DNA of 64,000 nt from Chondrosia reniformis (Eukaryota > Porifera > Demospongiae > Chondrillida > Chondrillidae), in NCBI GenBank assembly GCA_947172415.1, contig OX359194.1:7450401-7514400 (forward strand). Direction: 5' to 3'. The position numbers and the translations under genes were made by a program. Of this stretch, positions 11,801 through 23,661 are shown in pieces. Position 1 is the stretch's first letter. Every line of letters starts with the position of its first letter. The notes under the pieces were generated by a model. That model searched no databases, was not told the DNA's origin, and worked only from the letters and a program-made list of their open reading frames with translations.

Positions 11801-14800
11801 TGACCCTTCTGAAGGATCCGGACCAAGGGTTTGGGTTCAGTGTGGCAGGGTTGTCAGGAGAGTCGCGGACATTCATCAATAACATTACACCAGAAGGAGC
11901 TGCTGAGAGGTGAAGGTTGAGGAAGGGTTGATATTCTGTTACTTGGTGAAGTAGTTTGTGTCATGTAGACCAGTTGGTCAGAGTTCTGATTCCATCCTTA
12001 ATCATTAACCCTCTGAACGAGCAAGTAGTGTTGACCTTCTTAGCTCTATTGCCTAAGTTAGGACTCAAATAGCTTGTTGTAAATTGTTTATAGGTACTCT
12101 ATATATAGGTACTATGTACAGCTAATATACAGTGGAATCTCATTATAGTGAAACTCAAAGGGGACCAAAATTAGTTCCTTATATCAAATATTCACTATAT
12201 TATAATAGTATACAACTTTTGCTGGGGATAGCAAAGTACTTCACTATACTGAGACATTCACTATAAGCGATTTCATTATAATGAGATTCTACTGTATCTA
12301 GGCACTATATCTAGGTATTACGTATATATTGTGTATACATGACTATGTAATTGCTAACCATTTAGAGGCTGATGCCATTATATTTAATTTGTTTGATTCT
12401 TAATTCCTAGGGATGGTCGTTTGAAGGCTGATGATGAGATCATAAGTATTAATGGACAATCCTTGAAGGACATGCCTCAGGATAAGGCCATTCGAATGCT
12501 GAAGAGCGCCACTGGGGAAGTGGATTTTGTGGTAGCAAGATTGAAGAACAAGATTGGCACTTCAGCCACACTGCCATCCAAAGCCACCAAGGTAGTAGAT
12601 ATGTACATGCTTTATTAAACTGATCAGAGGCAGACATTTTTATGATGTCATGTTTGAAATCACCATAGTAACAATGGTATAACTAATTAGGTATAACCTC
12701 TTCCTAATTTATTTTGTGCTACATTAAGTATGCTTGCATAATGTCATGTTCTAGATAAGCTAATGTCACTTAAACTGATACATACTTATGTTCTTGGCTC
12801 TTTTCCATGCTAAGCGGTACCACATAGAGACTATTGAGTTGGCATCTCCCAAAAGAGAACCGTTTGGGTTTGGAATCATTAACCACCACAAGGGGGGCGT
12901 GAAGATATGCGACATTCAGGAGGGAGGCGTGGCAGCCAAAGATGGCCGCCTGAAGAACAGCGACAGATTGCTACAAATAAATGACACCAACGTTGAGCAT
13001 TACTCAATGGAAGATGCAGCCAGACTCTTGCAGAACTCCAGAGGGGCAGTCAGACTGGTAATAGCCAGGCTGGCATCTGATCCGAGACCTAACCAGCTTC
13101 TGACCCTTGTGAGTTGCAAGTGTGTGTATACGTATGTAGGTACTGGGGCCACCGGCTAGTGGTCCACGTGGTGTAGTACACAATTCTGTTTAGTTGTAGA
13201 TAAGCAGTATCTCAACCTTTCCATTGGACCTACTTTTAAAGGCTCTTATTTCCATAGAATTTACAGTTCAATGCTTCCCCTCCTTCCTACCTAGAATCGT
13301 CACCATGAGGAGACGTACGAGGTGTCCCTATTGAAGGACTCCAGTGGATTGGGTCTTACCATTGCAGGTTTGGAGCACCAGGGACTGGAGGGACTGGTTG
13401 TGTCCTCCATCATCCCCAATGGCCCAGCTGATAAGAGCAAACAGATTAGGATTGGAGACAGGATACTGGAGGTATTGGCTAACTGTATAGGAAGGGCTGG
13501 TCTCACAATCCAGACCATTCTGTCAAAAGTAACATGGTTGACCGAGTGGTCTGGCCTCACTATACTTTTCTGACCTCACTGACTAGTGGCCATATATGTT
13601 AGTATTCTATTCGTTGTAATACATGTAAATAAGTCTATAATTACCAGTTGTACTCCTTGTTTATTTGGGGTTTGTAATGTTTCATCTCTAGGTTGACGGA
13701 AAAGACATTCGTAATCTGGAAAACCGTTTAGCTGCGGCAGCTCTGAGGAATTCCGGTGAATTGGTGACGCTAGTGCTTGGTCGCTCTTCAAAGAATGCTA
13801 CAACTCCAAAGCTAACTTTGCGGTCCAATCAGGTTTCACACGAGTCATCTACTGGTGCACACAAATCTGACATAGATGCACTTAAAGCAAAATGGCAGAC
13901 GCTCATAAACTCTACCGAGATAGAGATTAAGGTTGTGAGGATTGAAAAGTCTCCCACTGACGGAGGCCTTGGGATCAGGTTGAATGGTATCCAAGATCAT
14001 GATGATAATGGACAACCTCAGGTTAGTTACCATGGAAACAGGTTCATGACTTGCCAATTATCACAATTTGAACTTTTCCAGCCAATATTTCCGTCTATAC
14101 CATATGTCACATTGTAGGGCTCCATCTGTTTACCTTATAAGGTGTTAAAGTGCACCTATGTAGTCAGTTAGAAAATGCATGAAATGTAGTTGGCATGCTC
14201 ATATATGTTGAGGTTATCTTCATTGGCAATCCTGATCACTCTGTAGGGAGGTATCCACCATGTGATTCAGCTGGTTAAGCCGGGCGGACCAGTAGCCAGA
14301 CAGAAGTCCCTTGAAGTCGGAGATGAACTCCTGGAGGTCAATGGTGTGTCACTAGTGGAACTCAGCCACGAGGAAGCTGTACAAGTGAGAACAGCCATTT
14401 TGTATTCAAGCTGCTAATTATGTAGATAATGTATTGTGGCATTCATCAAGTACATGTTTATATGTACAAGACAGGAAATCCTGACATGCATACTTTAACC
14501 TACGCAGGTTGCATTTTTATTTGAATATTCAGATGATGGTCTACATAGATATAGTCCATAGAATTTTATTTTGTGACTGTGTTTAGGGGCTTCCACAGGT
14601 AAAGAATACGACTTTAAGAGATATAGACCTAGTTGAGTGGCCAAATATTGAGTGCGGAGGGGTGATAGCCCTTAAGTTTTTCAACTCAAATTGCTTGTTT
14701 TATCTCAAATTACTTGTGTTTTTGGTCCAAACATAGTATACATGTACTTGCCTTTTTTGCTGTTTTTGCATGCACTATCATTCTCATACTCACAATAATT

Positions 14801-17800
14801 TTAAAGTAGCAATGTGTGTAGCATAACACTTATGTAGTTACTGTGTTTGTTCTGTGTGTGCTCCTACGTAGGTTATAAAAGATGCTCCCCAAAAGGTCTT
14901 GGTTGTGGCAGTCCCAAACCAGCTTCTTCCAGATTCTCCCTCACCTGATACTCTGAGAGAGATGGTGAGTAAAGGTAAGAATCTTGATGTAAAAATATTC
15001 CTCGGGGCACAACTTTCATTTAATGAGGGGGCTCTTCAAATTTAAAACCTACGTACGTGCATAAATATTTAGTCCCTAGAAAGTTCCTACTTGCCAGAGA
15101 GGTCCACTGAACACATTATTATACAGGGTTTCATCCAGAAATTTTTGTAAGGGAGGGGGGCAAAATTGATTTTTAAAATTTTTGCAGGGCAGTATCCCCC
15201 CTGAATGAAACCCTGTTATATACAGTATCTACTCAATTTGGTACACTGCCTGTAGGACCACAGATGGCTCACTCTTGGGATGATACCAGTATTGAGGGAC
15301 ACCAGACCTCTGAGTCAGAGGAGGACAGTAAGCGAAGGTCTAGCTCCTCCTGGCGACACCAAATGGACAAGCTTCACACCTCGGAGGAGTGGAAGGCTGC
15401 CATGGAACGACTCAGAGTTGAAAGGGAATCTATGAGACAGAAATATGATGCAGAAAAGGAGAAGATTAGAAAGAAAGTGGAACAGAATAAAAAGGTATTC
15501 CTCCATTCCACAGTTGGACACATTGAATTGTTGTGATTTAATGATGAGATATGTAGATTCTAAGTTCTAAAGCCCTGTACTAGATTAGATTTGCTGGTGG
15601 ATGTACATCAAAAAAAACATACTATCCACGTGCCTCCACTTCATACACCATCTTCATGTTAACAGTGTGTTCCATCAACCTTGGAATATAGTAATATTGA
15701 TGCAATGGTTGGACAATGTATTGAGTATCGCAACCCTGTGAACTGTATAGATACGTAATTGTCTTGCTCCAGACACAATGTGAATATACTGTCTTCTGTT
15801 AATGGTATCTCTTCTGACAGGAGTATGAGCGGCAACTGGCAGAGCAGGCAGAGATGTTGAAACAACATGAAGAGAATGTTCAGAAGTGGAGAAAAGACAT
15901 GGAAGAGCAAGAGAAGCAGGATCGACAGAGAAGACAGTTGAGACACCAGGAACTTATGGCCTCAAAGAAAGCCAATGAAGCTCTTCTTCCGTGGCCTAAG
16001 GTGAGGGCTTTTTGAAGAACTTCCCATCCAATAGTCTTTCTTTCTTCACCATCCAACCTGCAATAGCCATTCTTTGCCATCCACTTACAGTGGCTCTCTG
16101 TTTCCCTGTATCTTTGTGTAGTATTTGGAGGAGATGAGAAAAGGAGGTACAATTCAGCTGCCCCCTTATCCGAGTGTCAACTCTCCTGAGACCCAAGCTG
16201 CTAGCGGCCCAGAAGATAGTAACGATGAAGCTAATGAGGACTACCTCACAGTCAGTGGGGAGTGGTCCAGTGATATTGAGGAAATAGAATTGATGAAAGG
16301 CTCCACAGGTCTTGGCTTTGGACTGTACCCCTGTCAGGTAAGTGTGTGTTTCAACTGTGCATCTTTCTTTCAGATGTTTTCTTTATAAGCACTCCATTCA
16401 TAAACACTCTCTTCTTAAGCACATTTGTACAGACCTAATTTCATTAAGCACTTCCTTCCTGTTTCCACAGATTAATGATGGCAAAGAGGAAGTAGTTCTT
16501 GTGTATAAGCTTATCTCAGATGGTGTTGCCAAACAAGATGGCCGCCTGAAGAAGTACGACCAGCTAGTCAGCATCAATGGAATTAATGTAGTAAATGAAA
16601 CAGTGTCCGTAATAGTGGAGAGACTAACATCTACAATGTGTGGACCAGTGATATTGGGGGTCAAACATGCCATATGCGCCTACTGCACTCCCATCGACAG
16701 TGAAGATACGGTAGGGATATAGGCATGAATATTTCTTAACATACAATTTTTCTTACATGCTACATCTACTTTAGAGTAAAGACCTATAGGGAACTAAACC
16801 TAGTGAGAGCTTTGGATGAGGATACAAGAGTTTTCTCCTTCTCCTTCTCTTCTTCTTCACTGGACCAGACAGCTGTTTCTGGGAATTCTACCCTTTAACG
16901 GTGACCCAGGGAATCTTTGTCTTCTTATTACCTTGATGAGCCCTTGGCTCTCTGTACATAATCTAGTGGTCTTGTATACATACATACATACACTTGATAG
17001 AGTGATGTGATCAGTGTTAAATATGTCCGTTTGTGTGTTCATAGGATGACTTTGATGCTAGTGTGTTACTGGCATCTACGGAAGTCCCTTCCGAAATAGA
17101 CATTGATCTTAAGCGACAAATGTCTCCCGCCTCTGTCACTTCAAACAACTTTCAACCCAGTCCGCATTCCGCTTTCCATCCTGTGGTAGCCTCAGATAGA
17201 GGTAGTGGAAAGGGGAGTGATCGTGGTGCCTCTCACCAGCACTCCCGCTCGCTCAGTGAACCAGCAACCATGGGTAGCAAGAATGCAACCCCTCTGCAAC
17301 AACTCGACAGCCCCACACGGGACAATTTGCAGCCAGGCACTCTCGATAAGCCAGCCATTTCAAAGCTCTCCCACTCGGATGCTGAGGTTCTGGAAAAGCT
17401 TGAGATGGAGCCCAGGGAATGCTCCCTCACTCTGCAAGGGTTTGAGCTTGGACTGTCTTTAGGCTCCGATGAGAAGAGAGGAGTTGTAGTTGTAAAAAGT
17501 ATCACACGGAATAGTGCTGCTGAAAAAGATGGCCGCATCAGGGTTGGAGACAGGATAGTAGCCATCAACGGCAAAAGTCTTGAAAGTATATCACTTTCAA
17601 AAGCTAGGTAAATGACAGGCTTACTCCCTCATTCCATCCATGTTCACATACTATATATCCATATATTCATACTCTTGTCAATTTCCACAACTCTTGTGAA
17701 TCCTACCATAGATCAATACTGAAGAAGGCATGCAGTAAGAATGCTGATGGAATACATCTTTCATACATTCCCTGTCCCCAAGGCTACTTCCCCAAAGTAT

Positions 17801-20800
17801 CTACTATTGCATCAGAGACCCCTTCTGCTTCAGAACCAGGTCAGCCCGCCTGATTGACTGATAAATATTTTTGGTAGTAGTGAGGTTCCTATATACGTAA
17901 CTAGAGAAGTTGGTGGGTAGTAATCCAGCCCACTTCCTTTGGGAGTGGTCATCTAGTAAACTGGTCCACTTCCTGTGGGAGTGGTCATCTAGTAAACTGG
18001 TCCACTTCCTGTGGGAGTGGTCATCTAGTAAACTGGTCCACTTCCTGTGGGAGTGGTCATCTAAACTAATGGCTCTTAGAAAAACCTATATCCTGAGATT
18101 GCCGTATCTTACAATATTCAAGTAGCTTGGATTGGACCTTTCTGTGTACTAGTGTATAGTTGCTCCTTTTTATCTATCTTATGTAGAGTTCTTCTCTCTT
18201 GCCAAGATTTAAAGTTTTTTCTTTTTATACTAGAAACCACTGGTCCATCAGTTTTGCTGTCAAACAGTGACCTTCAGATAAGCCAGCCCATCCCGGAGAA
18301 CGAGACAGTAACTGAAAGTTCCAACAAACGTAAGAAACCCAGCTCTGGTACAAAGGCTCTACACCACATCTCTGATGATGAGACCTCTGGATCAAGGTAC
18401 GTACCTTTCTGCTTGTAATCTTTGATTTTGAGAGTGTATTGAATAGAAAACTAAATGGTCATATAAAACCGATTTAATAACCTGTAAATTAATTTTGTTC
18501 ATTTAAATTTCTAAACAAAATAATGTGTATTGTTAAAAACAGCCATCTGTTGTAATGAGTAATGTTATATATAGGGACCCCAAGAATTTATTATAAACAC
18601 TAAAGTTTAATTAGTTTATGATCTAGAAGTAAAGGTTTTGACTTCACTCTATAGCCACAAAGAAGCTGCCTTTTCAAGGGGAGCGTCAGCAACTGATCAG
18701 CTGTTTGATCTCCTTCAGAGCTCTGACCCGTCAGCAGTGAGAATGATGTCCGGTCTTCAGGATGGACCACTCCAGCAAGCAGCACGAGCTAAGAAAGCGT
18801 TTAAGAAAAAATTTCCGACATTTGAAGAAGGTTCACTTGAAGATTCTGGAAGTACTCCAGATGGCCTCTCTCCAGATTATGATGACAGCAATGCTGACCT
18901 GCTGAGCCGAATGGTGCATCAACACTCTCGTAGCTCTGATGCAGTTAAGCTTCGTCCACCTAGACGCAAGGCTGGTGGTTTAAGACACAGTACGGACACC
19001 ATTCACATGGTGGCGTCTAGCAGTTCTGATAGTGAAGGAGAGTTTGGTAGTGCAGCAGTGAGACGCTCGGGTCCAAGAAGAAGAAATGGAGGAAGCGGTT
19101 CAGCAGGAAGTAAGCAGCTCTTGCCACAGCAGTCCCACCACATGAAGCAGGGCTCTCACATTGAGGATCATCTGTCAAGTTTTCAACAGGATGCACCGTA
19201 CAGCCACAAGATGTCACACAGTGTGGAAGATATCATTGAAGGTAGAGGACCTCAAATTAAGAGGCTGCAGTTGGTAAGAGATCAATCAGGATCTCTTGGC
19301 ATTGGAATAGTTGGAGGAGGGCAAAGCATTGACCCAAAGTCTCCAAAAATCAAAGGAATCTTTATCAAATCAATCAATCCTATTTTGCAGCAGCAAATTA
19401 AAGGGAAATTAAAACCAAAAGACCAGATTCTAGAGGTACAAATTTATATTAATATCTTAGAGGTATAAATGTATATTAATATAATAGAGGTACAATAATC
19501 AAAATGTTATTGTCAAAAGAGTTATATATAATTATAATGTATGTATTAGTATACGTACGTATCTACAAGGGTGTGTCTGTGTTAGGTAAATGGACGTGAC
19601 CTGACTAACTGTTCTCACCAAGAAGCAGTAAACATTATGAAGGCAGCTGTCAGCCCAGTGACCCTTCTTGTTCGATCTGACACTACCAAACTACCAACAA
19701 GAAAGTCTAGCTTAGCTCAGATATCCCCACAACACGAACAAGTAATGATACAAGTTTTAGCTAAAGATACAGTGTCTTTGACCCTAAAATTTCAATTTGA
19801 ACCATGCATCCCAAAATTAAGCAATTGACATGTGCACAGCTAAGATTTTAATTGCAATTGAGAGGAGTCCACAATGTATGTATGTGTACTTCGTATATTA
19901 TGAATGGTTTAAATTTTAGTTGTGATCTTAATATTATACTACTGTACCTATTGTAGCACAATTCATGGGTCATTGAGGAAGATGAAGGTAAGGGTACAAT
20001 GAAAGATGCACCATCTCAAGCATTTTAAGCATACTTGGTTTTCATATTTGTCTCTGTCTTTAACCTTATTCCAAGATGTCAGCCTCCGCTCCCAGTTTCC
20101 CCACGCCGATGGCCACTTGTTTGAAGTGGTTTTGGAGAGAGGGCAACAAGGCCTGGGTATGAGTGTCGTGAGCAGCAAGTCTGTCATTGCTGCAGTCACA
20201 CCCAAGGGAGTGGCAGATCAGACCGGAAAGATTAAAAGAGGAGATGAAATCCTCAAGGTGCTCACTGTCCTTAACTGTGTATACAACCATTTCAAAATTA
20301 TTATTTAATCTACACGAGTCACCATTGTCTTTAGATCACTATATTTTTAACCTTGTTGCTTGGCTACAGGTGAATGACATCAAGACAGTTGGGATGGCGG
20401 GTAACACTGTTTGTCAGATACTAAAGGAAGCTCCAGAAACCATCAGGATGGTGCTGCTCAGGTATGCTAAGGAGATGTTACTATCCACATGGACATATAA
20501 CAGCATTACTATGAAGAAGTCACAGAAAATATTTTTGAGAAAATGGCTGTCATATATGTCAATATGGTACAAGTGTACATATGTGGTATTACTAATCAAT
20601 CATATACACATACATGCTTTGTAAGGAGTAGCTCAAACTTGATACACACACTCTCTAGGAACCATATAGACATTTAATTGAAAGAAGACAATTCCAGCTT
20701 GGGTGCTATTTTTTCAGTGATGATTGTTTACATGTAATTAGCTGTTGTTTGTTTCTTTAGACCATCTGCTCATATCAGTGTACTGAAGCAGCTCTCTCCA

Positions 20801-23661
20801 AGTGATATAGCCCACCACAAGTATAAGCAAGTCAAGGCTGTACACCTCACCAAAGTAAGCATGTGATGTGCATGAGATGTGCATGTGATGTGCATGTGAT
20901 GTGCCTGTGATAGCATCTTTCCATTTATCATGGCCCCGTAGGACACCATAAGTGGATTTGGGTTTACAATTGATGAAGTAAAGCTGGCATCAGGTGAAAC
21001 ATACATTCAGATTGCAAGCATAACCCAAGGAGGTCCTGCAGAAAAGGTAACTATGCAAATAAAGCAAAGGTTGCGAGTATTTCTATATTGGCCAGGATCA
21101 TTGTATACTCGTGATATGATTCTTTAACTTGACTTGTACTTTACTACTTTATATGGTCTACTGGTATCTATATAATGTACTGTATATACACTACCATAGG
21201 ATGGTCGTTTAGAACTACATGAACAGATATTAACAATTGATGAAGAATCTGTTAGCGACAGTAATACTAAATTAAGAAAGGTCAGTATAGCTTAGAAGAG
21301 GGAGGGTGGGAGAGTAGCGGAGTAAGAGGTTATCATAGTTATATTTGCTTTGATTGGACAGGCTAATCATCTTCTACAACAAGCTCTCAGTAGAGGAAGT
21401 GTGGTACTGAAAGTTACAAACAGAGAGAAATTGGATGAGGAGATCAATGGAGAGACAGTTGATAAGCCTGACTGGAGGCACACTAGAATGTCTCATTCCC
21501 ATGGTGACTATGACACTCGAGTGTTGAAAGCAAGGAAAAAGAAACAGCAATCTCCAAAGAAGAAACTTGGCAGTGACTTTGATAAAGAGCCTGACCTTCA
21601 TAAGGCTCCTAGCAGTGGACAGCAGCAAGTTGTACGAGAGAATGTGTGCGTGTTACAAAGAGGTAAGACTGCTTTTGCTCAAAGGACTTTCTCTATTATA
21701 TTGGCTGATTACAAATTGTTCCATATGTTTCTTAGGTGATGAAATACTGCCTGGTATTGAATGTGAATTAGAGATAGAAAGAACTGCAGGTGGATTGGGG
21801 CTGATGATTGTTGGAGGAATAGAAACACATTTGGTACATATACATAGTATATAAAACACATCCATACATCCATTCACACAATACTGCAGTTAGTCCCAGA
21901 TGATAACACTATGTTATCAGTTGTACATTTTGCTGACTTAGTAGTTATTTTGGCTGTTTTTAGAATGGGATCTACATTCAAGGCATCATTGCAGGGAGTG
22001 CAGCCTGCAGTGATGGACGTCTCCAAGCGGGCGATAAGTTGATTAGTGTCAATAACATTAGTCTTCTTCATGTGAATCACAATCAAGCCAAACAGATCCT
22101 CCACGAGGCTCAGTCACCCATCAAGCTCAACGTCTTGAGGGACCAAGGACGATCACCTAAAGTTTCCTTTACTAATGGTATGTACTTATGTTGCTTGTGT
22201 TTGTATTGCTCAACATTGTGGTTGTATTGCTCAACATTGTGTTTGTATTGCTCAATAGTTTGAATGCATGCTAAGGGTTAGTGGCAGTCTCATATATAAG
22301 GCACTTCTTTTTACTAGATCCAACTGCTGCTGGGAGTGAGCTTGAGGTTGTGGAAATTATCAAATCATCAAAGTCAGGCTTGGGCCTAGCTATTGTGGAA
22401 AGAGAGTGAGTCACCTTCATCATACATATGTATGAAAGTTTGCAGGAACACATTGTCACATTATAATACCTCTCCTCTTTACTTGTAGAAACGAGACAGG
22501 AATATTTGTTGATCAAGTGGTAAGTTCTTTTAGTGTCCACTGAGGTTTATGAATATTTAGGTTTCATTACCAAGTGTGCCATCTCTTGCAGTTTCCACAC
22601 AGTCCTGCTTTCAAAGATGGACGAATAAGGGCTGGAGACAAGATTCTTGCCATAAATGGGCTTGATGTATCCAATGCCAAGCAGGACTTTGTTTATCTAA
22701 CTCTTCAAGGGTGCAAAGGGGTTGTGAAACTCACCATTGGCCATCCTCTATGTACTGCCCCACCAAGAATCAAGTCTGGCCCCCAGCAACAAAGAATTAC
22801 CCAACAGCAGCCCCCAGCTTATCAGACAGGGAATTTACGGGATCCTCCCCTTTATCCTGAGGAGTCTGGTATCAACAGAGGGACCCTCCCTCAATACCCC
22901 CCTCCAGGATCACACTCCATGTATCCCCAATCATCTTATCCACAAGCCAAGATGGACAACAGGACTGGATTTAGTTCACCTATTCACCCCCCTCCCTATC
23001 CCTCTGGTCATGGATACTATGGGCCACCGCCCCCACACAGCTATGAGGCACCTCATCAGCAGGAACGCCATCTGGTCCATCAGACCTCCTTTCCTCCTCC
23101 AAGTTACAGCAGCTATCAGGCAGCATCTGGTAAGGTTCCAATTTCAGAAGCAGGGAATGCTCCTAGATATGGTGGATTCCAGACAGGACCCACCCACTTT
23201 CAGGGTGAACAGAGGGGGGCAGAATATAATATGGCTTACCTTTGTTATACAGAAAGTGGTGGAACCAGTGAAAAGCCATCAAGGTAGGGCTTAATGAAAT
23301 GCTATATGCATATAATAGGAAGCGTAAGATATTATAAACATGCCATGCACACATTCATTTTCCCTTTTTATCTCATTTTCTGCATAGAAGAGTGAAGTTG
23401 ATCCGTTTGCAGAGAGGCCCAACTGGGCTGGGCTTTACCATTTGTGGAGGGAAAGGCAGCCAAGCAGGGGATTTACCTATCTACATAAAGGATGTCCTCA
23501 AAGATGGTGCAGCCTGGAATGAAGGACAGTTGGTGAGGGGAGACATTATATTGTCTGTCAATGGAGTCAGTTTTGAAGGTGCTACAGAAAGATTTGCCCT
23601 CGATACACTTCGCAGCATCCAAGGAAATGTCATAGAAATGCATGTATTGTGTTCAAGATGA
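8817..23661 (+). CDS. MPDZ: MUPP1/PATJ-type scaffold: L27 + 12 PDZ domains + coiled coil
   Basis: This large junctional/polarity scaffold has about 2318 residues. Exon starts (30): 8817, 11144, 12411, 12815, 13295, 13692, 14247, 14872, 15256, 15821, 16122, 16471, 17045, 17712, 18234, 18655, 19586, 19957, 20076, 20370, 20761, 20942, 21200, 21362, 21736, 21964, 22318, 22489, 22592, 23388. Residues 10-60 form an L27 domain (LLDRYKERLKERNDPANQ), the Pals1-binding module in this family. PDZ domains begin near residues 226, 325, 425, 565, 859, 1085, 1444, 1584, 1681, 1856, 1960 and 2228. Their loops include GFGF, GLGL, GLGF and SLGI. Residues 690-820 are a highly charged coiled coil between PDZ4 and PDZ5. 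A Pro/Tyr-rich linker (PPPYPSGHGYYGPPPP) precedes PDZ12. PDZ12 ends at the stop and resembles the last PDZ of vertebrate MUPP1/PATJ. Family is sure; MPDZ versus PATJ is not decidable. Confidence 0.9.
9770..9990 (+). mobile_element. Copy of the dispersed foldback/MITE-like family (intronic)
   Basis: It shares the core GCTTTGGATGAGGAT and GACAGCTGTTTCTGGGAATT, followed by a GTGACCC block, with 16800-16920. The boundaries are uncertain. It lies in the first intron of the multi-PDZ gene. Confidence 0.45.
10198..10268 (-). repeat. Right arm of the 71-bp inverted repeat
   Basis: This is the reverse complement of 8631-8701 with a few substitutions. It lies in the first intron of the multi-PDZ gene. 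The arms are about 1.5 kb apart. Confidence 0.85.
12130..12294. mobile_element. 165-bp MITE with TA target site (pogo/mariner-like ends)
   Basis: The left end CAGTGGAATCTCATTATAGT and the right end, read inverted as CAGTAGAATCTCATTATAAT, are matching terminal inverted repeats of at least 20 bp. Both sides are flanked by TA. Length, TA duplication and TIRs of this kind are typical of non-autonomous Tc1/mariner/pogo elements. It lies inside the 11910-12410 intron, between the two halves of PDZ1. No transposase is present. Confidence 0.8.
15124..15215. mobile_element. 92-bp MITE-like element with 16-bp inverted ends
   Basis: It starts CAGGGTTTCATCCAG and ends CTGAATGAAACCCTG. These ends are inverted copies with one mismatch. 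TTATA flanks both sides, a possible 5-bp target duplication. It lies in the 14975-15255 intron of the multi-PDZ gene. Confidence 0.7.
16745..16935 (+). mobile_element. Copy of the dispersed foldback/MITE-like family (intronic)
   Basis: It begins ACATGCTACATCTACTTTAG and contains GGGAACTAAACCTAGTGAGA, a CTTCTCC-rich stretch and GACAGCTGTTTCTGGGAATT. It matches 52655-52815 in reverse orientation over more than 130 bp and 9770-9990 over a shorter core. It occupies most of the 16711-17044 intron. Confidence 0.6.
17926..18065. repeat. 36-bp tandem repeat, about 4 copies (intronic)
   Basis: Tandem units starting CTGGTCCACTTCCTGTGGGA and ending CATCTAGTAAA lie in the 17840-18233 intron of the multi-PDZ gene. 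Confidence 0.9.
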
